Assembly: GCA_016931035.1 (NCBI GenBank)
Contig: JAFGFN010000092.1
Coordinates: 1-44,115 of the forward strand
Source of the DNA: Candidatus Sumerlaeota bacterium
GTDB taxonomy: Bacteria; Sumerlaeota; Sumerlaeia; UBA8349
DNA: 44,115 nucleotides
Reading direction: 5' to 3'
A model generated the notes under the pieces. That model saw nothing but the letters and a program-made list of their open reading frames with translations. It did no database searches and was not told the origin of the DNA. The position numbers and the translations under genes were made by a program. Of this stretch, positions 31,778 through 40,591 are shown piece by piece. Each line of letters begins with the position of its first letter. Within the stretch, counting starts at the first letter, position 1.

Positions 31778-32488
31778 ATGATGAGAAGCAACCGCTATTG
31801 CCAGACCCTTTCTCTCGCCGCGACATCCCTGCTCGCGATTCTGTTGCTGCTGTCCGCGCCGGGGACGGCTCGGGCTCAAGGGGCCTCGCCCGCGGGCGAG
31901 GTCGTCGCCGACGAGGGGGTCACCACACCATCCGAGGAGGCCGACATGGCCAAAGAACAGGTTTTTGCCGTTTTCGACACGTCGCTCGGCACTTTCACCA
32001 CCCTGCTCTATACCGAGAAGATGCCGATCACGACTCAGAACTTCATCGACCTGGTCGAGGGCAACAAGGAATTCATGGACCCCGCGACGGGCCAGATGGT
32101 CAAGCGCCGTTTCTACGACGGACGCAAGATTTTCCGCGTCATCCAGGGCTTCATGTTCCAGACCGGCGCGGCGAGCGACAACAACCGCTATAGCTCGGGC
32201 TACTCGATTCCCGACGAATTCCATCCGAGTCTGCGCTACGACAAGCCGGGGCTCCTGGCTATGGCGAACGCCGGTCCCAACACGGGCAGCACGCAGTTCT
32301 TTCTCACGTTCAGCGGCCCCGGGTGCGCGCATCTCCAAGGCAAGCATCCGATCTTCGGCGAGGTCGTCGAGGGGATGGAGGTCGTGCGCAAGATCGAGGC
32401 CGTCCCCGTCGGCGGACGCGAGGGGAGCGCGCCGCTCGATCCGCCCGTCATCGACAAGGTGACAATCAAGCGGGCGGCCCAACCGTAA
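31778..32488 (+). CDS. Secreted cyclophilin-type peptidyl-prolyl isomerase
   Basis: The 236-residue protein has a signal peptide (hydrophobic 11-27, cut near A-R-A-Q) and an acidic spacer. The cyclophilin domain (about 60-230) carries F-R-V-I-Q-G-F-M-F-Q-T-G, L-A-M-A-N-A-G-P-N-T-G-S-T-Q-F-F-L-T and G-K-H-P-I-F-G-E-V-V-E-G. It catalyses proline cis-trans isomerisation during folding of exported proteins. The catalytic Arg is probably R49-like in the V-I-Q-G-F-M-F-Q context (F-R-V-I). A second ATG at 31781 is equally possible; GGAGG lies 12 nt upstream. The lipoprotein gene follows after 9 bp, so the two form an operon. Confidence 0.92.
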   Translation: MMRSNRYCQTLSLAATSLLAILLLLSAPGTARAQGASPAGEVVADEGVTTPSEEADMAKEQVFAVFDTSLGTFTTLLYTEKMPITTQNFIDLVEGNKEFMDPATGQMVKRRFYDGRKIFRVIQGFMFQTGAASDNNRYSSGYSIPDEFHPSLRYDKPGLLAMANAGPNTGSTQFFLTFSGPGCAHLQGKHPIFGEVVEGMEVVRKIEAVPVGGREGSAPLDPPVIDKVTIKRAAQP

Positions 32489-32497
32489 GGGGCGATT

Positions 32498-32938
32498 ATG
32501 GTTCGGACAATACGAGATCCTCGAATGATCTCCAGCCTTGCGCGGACCGCGGTTGTGACCGCCTTCGTCACGATCCTCCTAACGGGGTGCCCGCGGAGCG
32601 CGAAGGAATCGCAGTCGCGCGAGCCCACTCCGGTGGCGATCGCCCCGGGGGAGTCGGTTCTCGCGTCGGTTCTTGTCGACGGCCAGTGGCACCCGACGGG
32701 GTATCTCGTTCACGCGGGCGACCGAATCGGTTTCGAGCCGGTCGGAGAGGCGAAAGGGGCGACGCCCGGAGCGATCCAGGTCCACATCGGTCGCACGATG
32801 ACCCAACTGGTGGGTGGGCGCGCTCCCCAGCGCGTGAGTCGCTCGGGAGAAATCGTCTTTCGAGTCGATCCGGCGCAGATGGGACCGTTCGAGGGAGCGA
32901 CGGTCGACATTCGGATTCGCAGATATTCGGAGGAATGA
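32498..32938 (+). CDS. Lipoprotein of unknown function
   Basis: The 146-residue product has a lipoprotein signal (hydrophobic 14-28) ending in the lipobox L-L-T-G-C, with C about position 31 as the lipidation site. The mature part (about 115 residues) is beta-rich with G-D-R-I-G-F-E-P and I-Q-V-H-I-G, reminiscent of small beta-sandwich domains, but no family is assigned. It starts 9 bp after the cyclophilin gene and may be a co-expressed envelope factor. A later in-frame ATG at about 32525 would give a shorter, more typical signal peptide. Confidence 0.75.
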   Translation: MVRTIRDPRMISSLARTAVVTAFVTILLTGCPRSAKESQSREPTPVAIAPGESVLASVLVDGQWHPTGYLVHAGDRIGFEPVGEAKGATPGAIQVHIGRTMTQLVGGRAPQRVSRSGEIVFRVDPAQMGPFEGATVDIRIRRYSEE

Positions 32939-33037
32939 CGCCGCGATACGTTCCAGGGACGGTGTTTAGCGTCTAGTGTAATGTCTCACGATGTTTCGCG
33001 GGCGCATCCCAGTTGTTGCCTTTGAGAGCGAACAAGT

Positions 33038-33844
33038 ATGGCCGTTTGGCGCATGGCATTTCGCGAAGGTTCCCAGGGTGAATCCCTTTGGCCCCTTTGC
33101 TTTCAGTACGGCGTGGCGGCGATCGACTATGAACCGGTTGAGGATGCCGACCTCTCTCGCTTCTCACGCGAGAAACCGCCTGACGGATGGCGGGAGCTCA
33201 AGCCGTCGGAAAAGTCGAGTCTTGCGCACGTAGCCTGGGACATGGCCAAGGGGGACACGATCTACGTCAAGGAAGGGAAAAATATCGCCGGTTGGGGCAC
33301 GGTCCGCGGTGGGTACAAGTTTCGATTGAAGCGACGTATCCGGGATAGCTGCGGCAGAGTCTGGCCGCATCGGGTTCCGGTCGAATGGGAGCAGGACTTC
33401 ACCCCTTTCGAACATCCGGTCTGCAAACATGCTCCGCTGCATACGGTTCTCAGACCGAAACCGGAGCAAGTTGCCGACTTGAAGAGAGCGGCGTTGTCGG
33501 CTTTGAGGCAGGACAAGAAGACAAGAGTCCAAGAGGGATCTCCTTACGAGCGGATAGCTCGATTCCGCCAACGGAATCGATCGATCGTCGAGGCCAAGAA
33601 GCGCGCCTCACAGGGCGTTTGCGAAAGCTGCGAGATGAGATTCGAGAAGAAGTATCGTCTGCGCGACGCGAATGTGCAAGACTGCTTGCAGGTGCATCAC
33701 AAGAATCCTCTGGCCGAGCAAAGTGGGGTGGTAGTTACGACGATCGACGATCCGATCCTTCTTTGTCCGAATTGCCATGCCGTTGTGCATGCATTCAGGC
33801 GCGCGCTGTCACTGGACGAATTGAGAACGAGAGTCAGAAAGTAG
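33038..33844 (+). CDS. PUA-like/HNH endonuclease (candidate modification-dependent restriction enzyme)
   Basis: The 268-residue protein has an N-terminal PUA/EVE-like region (about 1-120) with G-D-T-I-Y-V-K-E-G-K-N-I-A-G-W-G-T-V, the beta-barrel pattern that in type IV restriction proteins reads modified bases. A linker precedes a zinc-supported HNH nuclease domain with C195-E-S-C198, H220-H221-K-N223-P and C243-P-N-C246-H247, ending V-V-H251. No methyltransferase is adjacent, which fits a stand-alone modification-dependent enzyme (inference). Base composition is less GC-rich than that of flanking genes and uses AGA/AGG-type codons, suggesting transfer. No clear ribosome site precedes the ATG. 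Confidence 0.75.
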   Translation: MAVWRMAFREGSQGESLWPLCFQYGVAAIDYEPVEDADLSRFSREKPPDGWRELKPSEKSSLAHVAWDMAKGDTIYVKEGKNIAGWGTVRGGYKFRLKRRIRDSCGRVWPHRVPVEWEQDFTPFEHPVCKHAPLHTVLRPKPEQVADLKRAALSALRQDKKTRVQEGSPYERIARFRQRNRSIVEAKKRASQGVCESCEMRFEKKYRLRDANVQDCLQVHHKNPLAEQSGVVVTTIDDPILLCPNCHAVVHAFRRALSLDELRTRVRK

Positions 33845-33853
33845 GGGAATCCG

Positions 33854-34372
33854 ATGATTCTCGAGCCCGTGGTCCGTGTCCTCAACGAACTCGAACGCGA
33901 CGGCTGGATCGGAAGGTATGCCATTGCCGGCGCGATGGGCATCATGTATTACACGGAACCGGCGCTCACCTACGACCTCGATATCGTCACGACGCTTCCG
34001 ACCTCGACTGCTGGCCTCGTGGACCTGAGTTCGCTCTATGACCATCTGACGAACGACCTGGGATTCACGATCGACCGCGAGCACGTCCTCATCGCCGATG
34101 TGCCTGTCCAGTTCTTGCCCGCATACGACGCGCTTGTGGCGGAGGCCTTGGAGCAGGCCGTGGAGATCCGCATCGGCGATGCCACATCTCGCGTATTGCG
34201 CTATGAGCATTTGTTGACTATTCTCGTTGAGACCGGTCGGCCCAAGGATTTGGCTAAGCTCGAAATGGCACTCGAGAGTCGTCCGCCCGAGAAAGACGTT
34301 CTTTCGGCGATTCTTGTTCGCCACGGTCTTCTTGAACGTTGGACCAGTCTGCGCGGGGGCAAAGCGCCATGA
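33854..34372 (+). CDS. Nucleotidyltransferase-like protein of a two-gene cassette
   Basis: The 172-residue protein has the nucleotidyltransferase pattern A-I-A-G-A-M-G-I-M-Y-Y-T-E-P followed by L-T-Y-D-L-D-I-V, where the D-x-D pair would bind metal, and a later segment V-P-V-Q-F-L-P with a helical C-terminus. It resembles the AbiEii/MNT-like group often found in defence or toxin-antitoxin loci. Its TGA overlaps the ATG of the 61-residue partner (ATGA), and it starts 9 bp after the HNH gene. Whether it acts as a toxin or as a modifying antitoxin cannot be told. Confidence 0.7.
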   Translation: MILEPVVRVLNELERDGWIGRYAIAGAMGIMYYTEPALTYDLDIVTTLPTSTAGLVDLSSLYDHLTNDLGFTIDREHVLIADVPVQFLPAYDALVAEALEQAVEIRIGDATSRVLRYEHLLTILVETGRPKDLAKLEMALESRPPEKDVLSAILVRHGLLERWTSLRGGKAP

Positions 34373-34554
34373 TCTCTCTGGACGATGCCGTTCGGAGCCT
34401 CGCGAACGCGAAGAAGGCTCGGCGAGTGGAACTCGCGGCGCTTCCCTTCGATCGGAAGATCGAGATTCTGAAGCGTCTGCAAGAGGTCGCCTACGAATTG
34501 GCTTCCGCGGCGGGCCGTCCTGCCTCGCCGCCGTGGGAGCGGAGAAAAGGGTGA
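34369..34554 (+). CDS. 61-residue partner of the nucleotidyltransferase
   Basis: The small helical protein M-I-S-L-D-D-A-V-R-S-L-A-N-A-K-K-A-R-R continues with the L-A-A-L-P-F-D-R-K-I-E-I-L-K-R-L-Q helix. It is basic and has no metal motif. Short proteins with an A-L-P-F-x-x-K-I-x-I-L pattern next to nucleotidyltransferase genes are a recurring arrangement as I remember it, which supports a two-component module. Its ATG overlaps the upstream TGA by 4 bp, so it is translationally coupled. A longer in-frame start at 34339 would overlap more and lacks a ribosome site. Confidence 0.68.
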   Translation: MISLDDAVRSLANAKKARRVELAALPFDRKIEILKRLQEVAYELASAAGRPASPPWERRKG

Positions 34555-34647
34555 TGGGAGGAGCGGCGAAATCCAGCGAGGGAAACGATTTGGAATAAGG
34601 TATGAATTAAACGAATAGATCCCATTGCCGTACTACTAGGAGACGCC

Positions 34648-35658
<1,011 letters not shown>

Positions 35659-35744
35659 GCGGTGGGGTTGGCATCGCCGTGCGAGCGCGGTCTTGCGACA
35701 CACGTTGGCGGCCTGGGGCGAAGACCCGTTTCTCCACATCGCTC

Positions 35745-38213
35745 ATGAACTCCCCATTCTCGTTTCGCGCGCCTCGATTCCGGTTCGCTCCGCGTTCTCG
35801 GAGGTTCCGTCGCGCCTTCGGGTTGCGGGCGCGCTCGATCGGCCTGGTATTGTTCCTCGCCGCCGCGGGAGGATCCTACGCCGCCGATTCCTCCCCGCTC
35901 GCCTGGCGGATTCTCGGTCCGCTCGACTTGACGGGCGACGACGCGCTCGCTACGTCTTCTTTGGGCGCTTTCCTCGCGCGCGAGGCGGACGCGATGGAAT
36001 CCGGCGGCTCGACGCTCTGGCGCCACGGAGAACCGTTTCGGTGGATTCCGGTTCGCGAGGACTCGGACGGCGCGATCTGGATTCGCCACCAGTTCGGCGC
36101 GGCGCGGCAGTCCGGAGACGCCGCGTATCTGTTTGCGCGAATCGGCTCCTGGGCTCCCGTCGATAAGGTCGTCGAGATCGCGCACGCGGGAGCGGTGGAG
36201 CTCTGGCTCAACGGAACTCGCGTCGCTCCTTCGGCCGAGTACAGAGGGCCGGATCGCTCGGTCTGGCGCGTTCGACTGGGAACCAGCAACACGCTCGCGA
36301 TCGAGTGCCGAGCACCCGAGAGGATCGCTCCCTGGAGGGTCGAAATCCGGGTGGCGGATCCCTCCGATCTCTCCGCGCCGTCGTCGCGAACTCCGTCCGT
36401 CGCTTTGCCGGCGAACGAGGAGTCGGACAGGCCAGATGCCTCGGATGGGTCACGGGAGACCACGCCATCGAGCGCGACCGATGAGTTGCGGGAGGGGGGC
36501 AGACCGTGGTTAGTCCGCCTCCCGCCGGATTGGACGGATTCCGAGAAGCGAGCGCCTCTCGTGGTCGTGCTTCCCAGGCTCGACGAAACGCCCGACGACG
36601 CGATGAGTCGCCGGGCGGATCTCATCGCCGAAGTGGGACGGCGGGGTTGGATCGTTCTCGTGCCGGACGTTCTCGCCACCAACTCGAGTTTCCATCGTCG
36701 GTTGCGACCGGTCGAGATCGCTCGGCTCGAGGTGATGGAGACGATGCCGGTCGATCCGGCGCGAGTCTACCTGGTCGCCGAAGGGGACGCGGCCGAGACG
36801 GGGCTTGCGCTCGCGCTGATGGGGGGAGAGGACTACGCGGCGGCGGGCTTCGTCGAGGGACGATGGGCGTCGCTCATTCCGTGGGAAACGTTGCTCCTGG
36901 GGCGGTTGCCGCGGCCCGCCTTGTTCCTCGCTTCGAGCGATCGCGGGGCCGCCGACGCCCTCCGCGGTCTGGATCTTCGACTCGACGACAAGGACGGGGC
37001 GTGGCGACGCCGAGCGCTGGACCCGAAGTCGCCGCGGAGGACTTTCGAAGAGATGCTCGACTTCTTCTGGGAACATCCGCTTGTCGAGGACCCGGTTCGC
37101 GTGGCCGCTTCGAATCGTGCGTCGGCCTGCGAACGTTCGCGATGGATCTTCCTGCGCGAGGCCCAGAATCCGCAGGAGACGGCAACGTTGTCCGCCGAGC
37201 GGGTTTCGTCGAGCAGCACGGTTCTCTATCCGGAAAACGTGGCTCAGCTCGATTTGTCGCTCCGGGACATGCCGGGTCTCAATCGCGCACGGACCGTCGT
37301 GCTTCGGATCGCTCGTCAGAGGCTCCAGATTTTCCCCCGCGTCCCCGACGCGGTTCGATGCTCTCTGGTCGTGAGAGACGACGACCATTCGCATTGGCAG
37401 GCGGAATCGATTCCCGTGGATTCCGTCGCCGAGCCCGGAAAACGGGAAACGGTTGTCCTGTCCCAATCCAAGAAAGCGTTGCCCGTGTGGCCGACTTCGT
37501 CGAGCGCGGGCGTGGCGGGACTGCTGGCGCGCGCCGCGCGCCAAGCCACGGGGGCCCGCGTGGCCCTCGTCCCTAACGACGGGGTGTTTTCGGGACAGGA
37601 CGCGGGCGAAATCCATCTCGACGATCTCGACTCGTGGTGTTTCGACGCGCGATTGAGCACCGCCTCCGTCGCCGTCGCGGACCTGGTTCGGGCCCTCGGA
37701 GAGGATTACGCCGGAGCGCGTCTTCTGGCGGCCGACGGGATCGACGTCGTCGCGGCGGCTCGGGAACCGGCGGAGGACGCGGACTCGCCGGACGCGTCGA
37801 ACACTTCCGGGACGCTGCGCGGCGCGGTCTCTTCGGCCTGGACGGACCAAGGCGAGATCGTTTCGGGCGGCGTTCTCCAAACGTCTTCGTTCGACGACTC
37901 GAAGTCGGAAGTGGTCGTCGTTTCTTGGCGAAACCTGCTTGAACGCGCCCCCGACCTCTTCGGTCTCGATCTGCGGACCTCGGACGAGACGCTTGCGTCG
38001 GCCACTCTGCGCGCGCGCGAGGCGGGTCCCTCGGAGACGAGTCCGCCCCCCACCATCGGAACGCGGATCCACGACACGGTGTACACGCAGCGCACCGCGC
38101 TGCTCAAACTGCTCGACGCGGAGCCCGAGTTGGCGAGCCCCAAACCGTCCATCCGCGGGTTGGCCGCCAAGGAGCCGGTCGCGATGAAGAAATGGGTGAA
38201 CCGGCCGCGTTGA
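35745..38213 (+). CDS. Large secreted protein with hydrolase-like and 5'-nucleotidase-C-like regions
   Basis: The 822-residue product (an in-frame ATG at 35679 would add 22) has an Arg-rich leader and signal peptide cut near S-Y-A46. Residues about 60-200 are beta-rich (A-H-A-G-A-V-E-L-W-L-N-G-T-R, like galactose-binding sensor domains). About 245-440 resembles an alpha/beta hydrolase (P-L-V-V-V-L-P-R-L-D-E-T), but where a G-x-S-x-G nucleophile is expected it reads V-A-E-G-D-A-A-E-T-G. About 580-720 (S-A-G-V-A-G-L-L-A-R-A-A-R-Q, V-A-L-V-P-N-D-G-V-F-S-G-Q) recalls the 5'-nucleotidase C-terminal domain. Overall function unknown; it lies between gmd and a GT4 gene. Confidence 0.7.
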   Translation: MNSPFSFRAPRFRFAPRSRRFRRAFGLRARSIGLVLFLAAAGGSYAADSSPLAWRILGPLDLTGDDALATSSLGAFLAREADAMESGGSTLWRHGEPFRWIPVREDSDGAIWIRHQFGAARQSGDAAYLFARIGSWAPVDKVVEIAHAGAVELWLNGTRVAPSAEYRGPDRSVWRVRLGTSNTLAIECRAPERIAPWRVEIRVADPSDLSAPSSRTPSVALPANEESDRPDASDGSRETTPSSATDELREGGRPWLVRLPPDWTDSEKRAPLVVVLPRLDETPDDAMSRRADLIAEVGRRGWIVLVPDVLATNSSFHRRLRPVEIARLEVMETMPVDPARVYLVAEGDAAETGLALALMGGEDYAAAGFVEGRWASLIPWETLLLGRLPRPALFLASSDRGAADALRGLDLRLDDKDGAWRRRALDPKSPRRTFEEMLDFFWEHPLVEDPVRVAASNRASACERSRWIFLREAQNPQETATLSAERVSSSSTVLYPENVAQLDLSLRDMPGLNRARTVVLRIARQRLQIFPRVPDAVRCSLVVRDDDHSHWQAESIPVDSVAEPGKRETVVLSQSKKALPVWPTSSSAGVAGLLARAARQATGARVALVPNDGVFSGQDAGEIHLDDLDSWCFDARLSTASVAVADLVRALGEDYAGARLLAADGIDVVAAAREPAEDADSPDASNTSGTLRGAVSSAWTDQGEIVSGGVLQTSSFDDSKSEVVVVSWRNLLERAPDLFGLDLRTSDETLASATLRAREAGPSETSPPPTIGTRIHDTVYTQRTALLKLLDAEPELASPKPSIRGLAAKEPVAMKKWVNRPR

Positions 38214-38238
38214 GTCGGGGAAGAAGCGAGAGGGAGAA

Positions 38239-39399
38239 ATGAAGATCGTTCTCGACGCACGAGGCATTCGATCCGGAATGACGGGGGTGGGACACTACAC
38301 CCGCTACCTGGTCGAAGCGCTTCCGCGCATCGCTCCCGACGACACGTTCGTCTTCCTCGCGCTGCGAGGCGCCGACCCGTCGTTGCGTCCGTCTTTGGGA
38401 GAGTGGGGCAATGCCGAATGGCTCGAGGTGGATGCCGACCCCGAGTCGCACCCCGGGGGCGACTGGTGGGAATGGCGTTCCCTGCCGCGTCTCCTGGACA
38501 AGCTGGACGCCGACGTGTTTCACGGGCCGGCGTATCGCATCCCCTTCGGTCGTCGACCGTGTCGCGCGGCCCGCGTGGTCTCGATTCACGATCTGAGCGT
38601 CTGGACGTACCCGAAAGCCTATTCGCTCGGTTTTCGGATGTATCTTCGTCGATGCATCGTCCGGAGTCTGCGGTCGGCCGACCGCGCGCTCTTTCTCTCG
38701 GACTTCGTCCGCGGCAAGGCGCTGAGTCTCGTCCGAGGGTTGAATCCGGAAGTGTGTCACACGGTGGCGCCCGCCCCGGCGGGTCCGTATTCTCCGATGC
38801 CGCACGAGGGGATCGAGACGTGGCGCGAACGGCTCGGTCTGCCCGCCGAGTTTCTTCTCTGCGTCGGGACGCTCGAAACGCGAAAGAACCCTCGGTTCTT
38901 GATCCGTCTCCATCGCGAGCTCGCGCGGCGACGAACGCAGAAGAGGACGCCCCTCATCGTCTGGCTCGGGATGAGAGGACACAGCGCGAGGAAGTTCCTG
39001 CGCCGCTTCGCCAGACTGCGTCGAGCGGGCGCGTTTCGATACCGGGAGACCTTTTCCCCCGAGATTCTTAAAGCGCACTACAATTGCGCCACGGCCCTCG
39101 TTTATCCGTCGTTCGACGAGGGTTTTGGCCTGCCCATCGCCGAAGCGATGGCTTGCGGACTTCCCGTCATCGCGTCGGACCGCACGTCGCTGCCCGAAGT
39201 CGTCGCCGACGGGGGACGCTGTCTCTCGCTCGACAACGTGGCGGAATGGGCCGACGCGGTCGAGAAGATTCTCGACGATGGCGGGGAACGCGACCAAGCC
39301 CGACGCCGCGCTCTCGAAAGGTCTCGAGCATTCTCATGGGAGCGCACGGCGACCGAGACTCTCCGTGTCTATCGCGCCGCGGCCGCCGGAGCGTCGTGA
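38239..39399 (+). CDS. GT4-family glycosyltransferase
   Basis: The 386-residue GT-B retaining transferase has the N-terminal opening I-V-L-D-A-R-G-I-R-S-G-M-T-G-V-G-H-Y-T-R-Y-L. The C-terminal nucleotide-sugar domain starts near L-C-V-G-T-L-E-T-R-K-N-P-R and has the diagnostic Y-P-S-F-D-E-G-F-G-L-P-I-A-E-A-M-A-C-G plus P-V-I-A-S-D-R-T-S-L-P-E-V. It likely adds mannose or a 6-deoxyhexose to a surface glycan, in line with gmd 2.6 kb upstream; the sugar itself is inferred. The C-terminus converges on the TonB-like gene with 20 bp between. Confidence 0.9.
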   Translation: MKIVLDARGIRSGMTGVGHYTRYLVEALPRIAPDDTFVFLALRGADPSLRPSLGEWGNAEWLEVDADPESHPGGDWWEWRSLPRLLDKLDADVFHGPAYRIPFGRRPCRAARVVSIHDLSVWTYPKAYSLGFRMYLRRCIVRSLRSADRALFLSDFVRGKALSLVRGLNPEVCHTVAPAPAGPYSPMPHEGIETWRERLGLPAEFLLCVGTLETRKNPRFLIRLHRELARRRTQKRTPLIVWLGMRGHSARKFLRRFARLRRAGAFRYRETFSPEILKAHYNCATALVYPSFDEGFGLPIAEAMACGLPVIASDRTSLPEVVADGGRCLSLDNVAEWADAVEKILDDGGERDQARRRALERSRAFSWERTATETLRVYRAAAAGAS

Positions 39400-39419
39400 G
39401 TCGCCGAACGCCCGAGGAG

Positions 39420-40436
39420 TCAGTTTGCCATCGGTTTGGTCGTTGTGGGTTTGCCGAGGGGGGTGTATTCCTGCACCTTGATGTTCAGGATACCCAAGTC
39501 CCAGTAACCGGGACTGCGTTCGACGATGCCGAATTCCACCGTATCGACGAACGTGCTCCCCGGATCGTATCCGTGCGACACCAACCATTCGTTTTCGAGC
39601 ACGACCATCTGGCGGAAGGCCTTTTCCGAAATCTCGAAGACCTCGTAGTAGCCGGGCTTGTCGGCGGGATGGTACACCGAGCCTCCGCTGGCCGCGCTGC
39701 TCAGGTACGACAGTCCGCCCGGCTTGTCGAGGTAGCGGGTCGTGATGTGGATATCGTATCGGTTCTTGACCCGCTTCGCGATCTCGGGGTCCACGCCGGA
39801 GTCGCTGAAAGTCCGGACGGCGCCCACGCGCGCGCCCTGATAGTCCCGGAAACTCCGGGAGGCCGCCGTGGCGATCGAGGCCTTCTCCAAGCGCTTGTCG
39901 ATGTCCTTCATGTCTTCGTGTCGTTCCGCCCGGTTGCGCGACGCGTGCTCGTTGTAGGCCAGCAGGATTTCCTTGATCCGCTCTTCCTGATTCGCCGTCT
40001 CGGCGATCGGATCGAGAGGGTCCGACTCCTCGCGGGGCGGGTCTTGTTCGGTCACGTCGGTCTGGCGCGCGGGCGCGACCGTCTCCTCCGGCTCCCGGGC
40101 CGTCTCCCGCGGTTCCGAGTTTGGAGGAGTGGGGATAGCCGTAGGCTCGGGGTCGGAATCGGTCGCCCGAGCGGGGGTGAAGACCGGTTGCTCGGGCGGC
40201 TCAGGGGGCGGCGTCGGTTCCGGCGGAGGTTCCTCCGGGGTATCGACTAGATGCACGCGGACCATTCGGGTTTCGGGCTTGCGGAGCGGAGGAAGGGCGG
40301 ACCCGACGAACACCCAGCAGAGGAGAAGCAGGTGAATGCAGAACGAGAGAATCCAGGGTGCGTGCCGCTCGGCCCAGCGCCTGGCTGGGGAAGAGGGCAT
40401 CGACGCCACGGAAGCGTTGCCGCCAAGGATCCTCAT
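39420..40436 (-). CDS. TonB-like envelope protein, single N-terminal membrane helix
   Basis: The 338-residue protein has a membrane helix at about 28-47 (W-I-L-S-F-C-I-H-L-L-L-L-C-W-V-F), then a Pro/Glu/Thr-rich stretch (about 65-140, P-E-E-P-P-P-E-P-T-P-P-P-E-P-P) as in TonB or TolA N-terminal halves. A helical Arg/Glu linker follows, then a C-terminal globular domain (about 195-338: Y-D-I-H-I-T-T-R-Y, P-A-D-K-P-G-Y-Y-E-V-F-E-I-S). The C-terminus does not show the usual TonB signature, so energy transduction is not certain. ExbB/ExbD genes are not in the window. Confidence 0.65.
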   Translation of the reverse strand: MRILGGNASVASMPSSPARRWAERHAPWILSFCIHLLLLCWVFVGSALPPLRKPETRMVRVHLVDTPEEPPPEPTPPPEPPEQPVFTPARATDSDPEPTAIPTPPNSEPRETAREPEETVAPARQTDVTEQDPPREESDPLDPIAETANQEERIKEILLAYNEHASRNRAERHEDMKDIDKRLEKASIATAASRSFRDYQGARVGAVRTFSDSGVDPEIAKRVKNRYDIHITTRYLDKPGGLSYLSSAASGGSVYHPADKPGYYEVFEISEKAFRQMVVLENEWLVSHGYDPGSTFVDTVEFGIVERSPGYWDLGILNIKVQEYTPLGKPTTTKPMAN

Positions 40437-40490
40437 TCGGCCGCTTTCCTTCTAGTGGTCCGTCGACTCTGTTACGACGGGCTGTGCGCC

Positions 40491-40558
40491 GTTCTGAGTA
40501 CAACCTTCAGGCTGCTCTCCGTCGGCCCCAAGAGCAACCTGAAGGTTGTACTCAGAAC
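40491..40558. repeat. 28-bp inverted repeat
   Basis: Arms at 40491-40518 and 40531-40558 (starting GTTCTGAGTACAACCTTCAG, ending CTGAAGGTTGTACTCAGAAC) pair with one mismatch around a 12-nt loop. It lies between the rfbD 3' end and the TonB-like gene start, both on the minus strand, and may separate the two transcripts. It is a different family from the other palindromes here. Confidence 0.88.
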
Positions 40559-40591
40559 GCCTCGCTTCAAGGTTGACGGACCTCTGGACTC

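Noticed and set aside
32970..32995. Pho-box-like CTAGT...CTCAC before the HNH gene
   Set aside because: The spacing is 12 bp rather than 11 and only two loose units are present.
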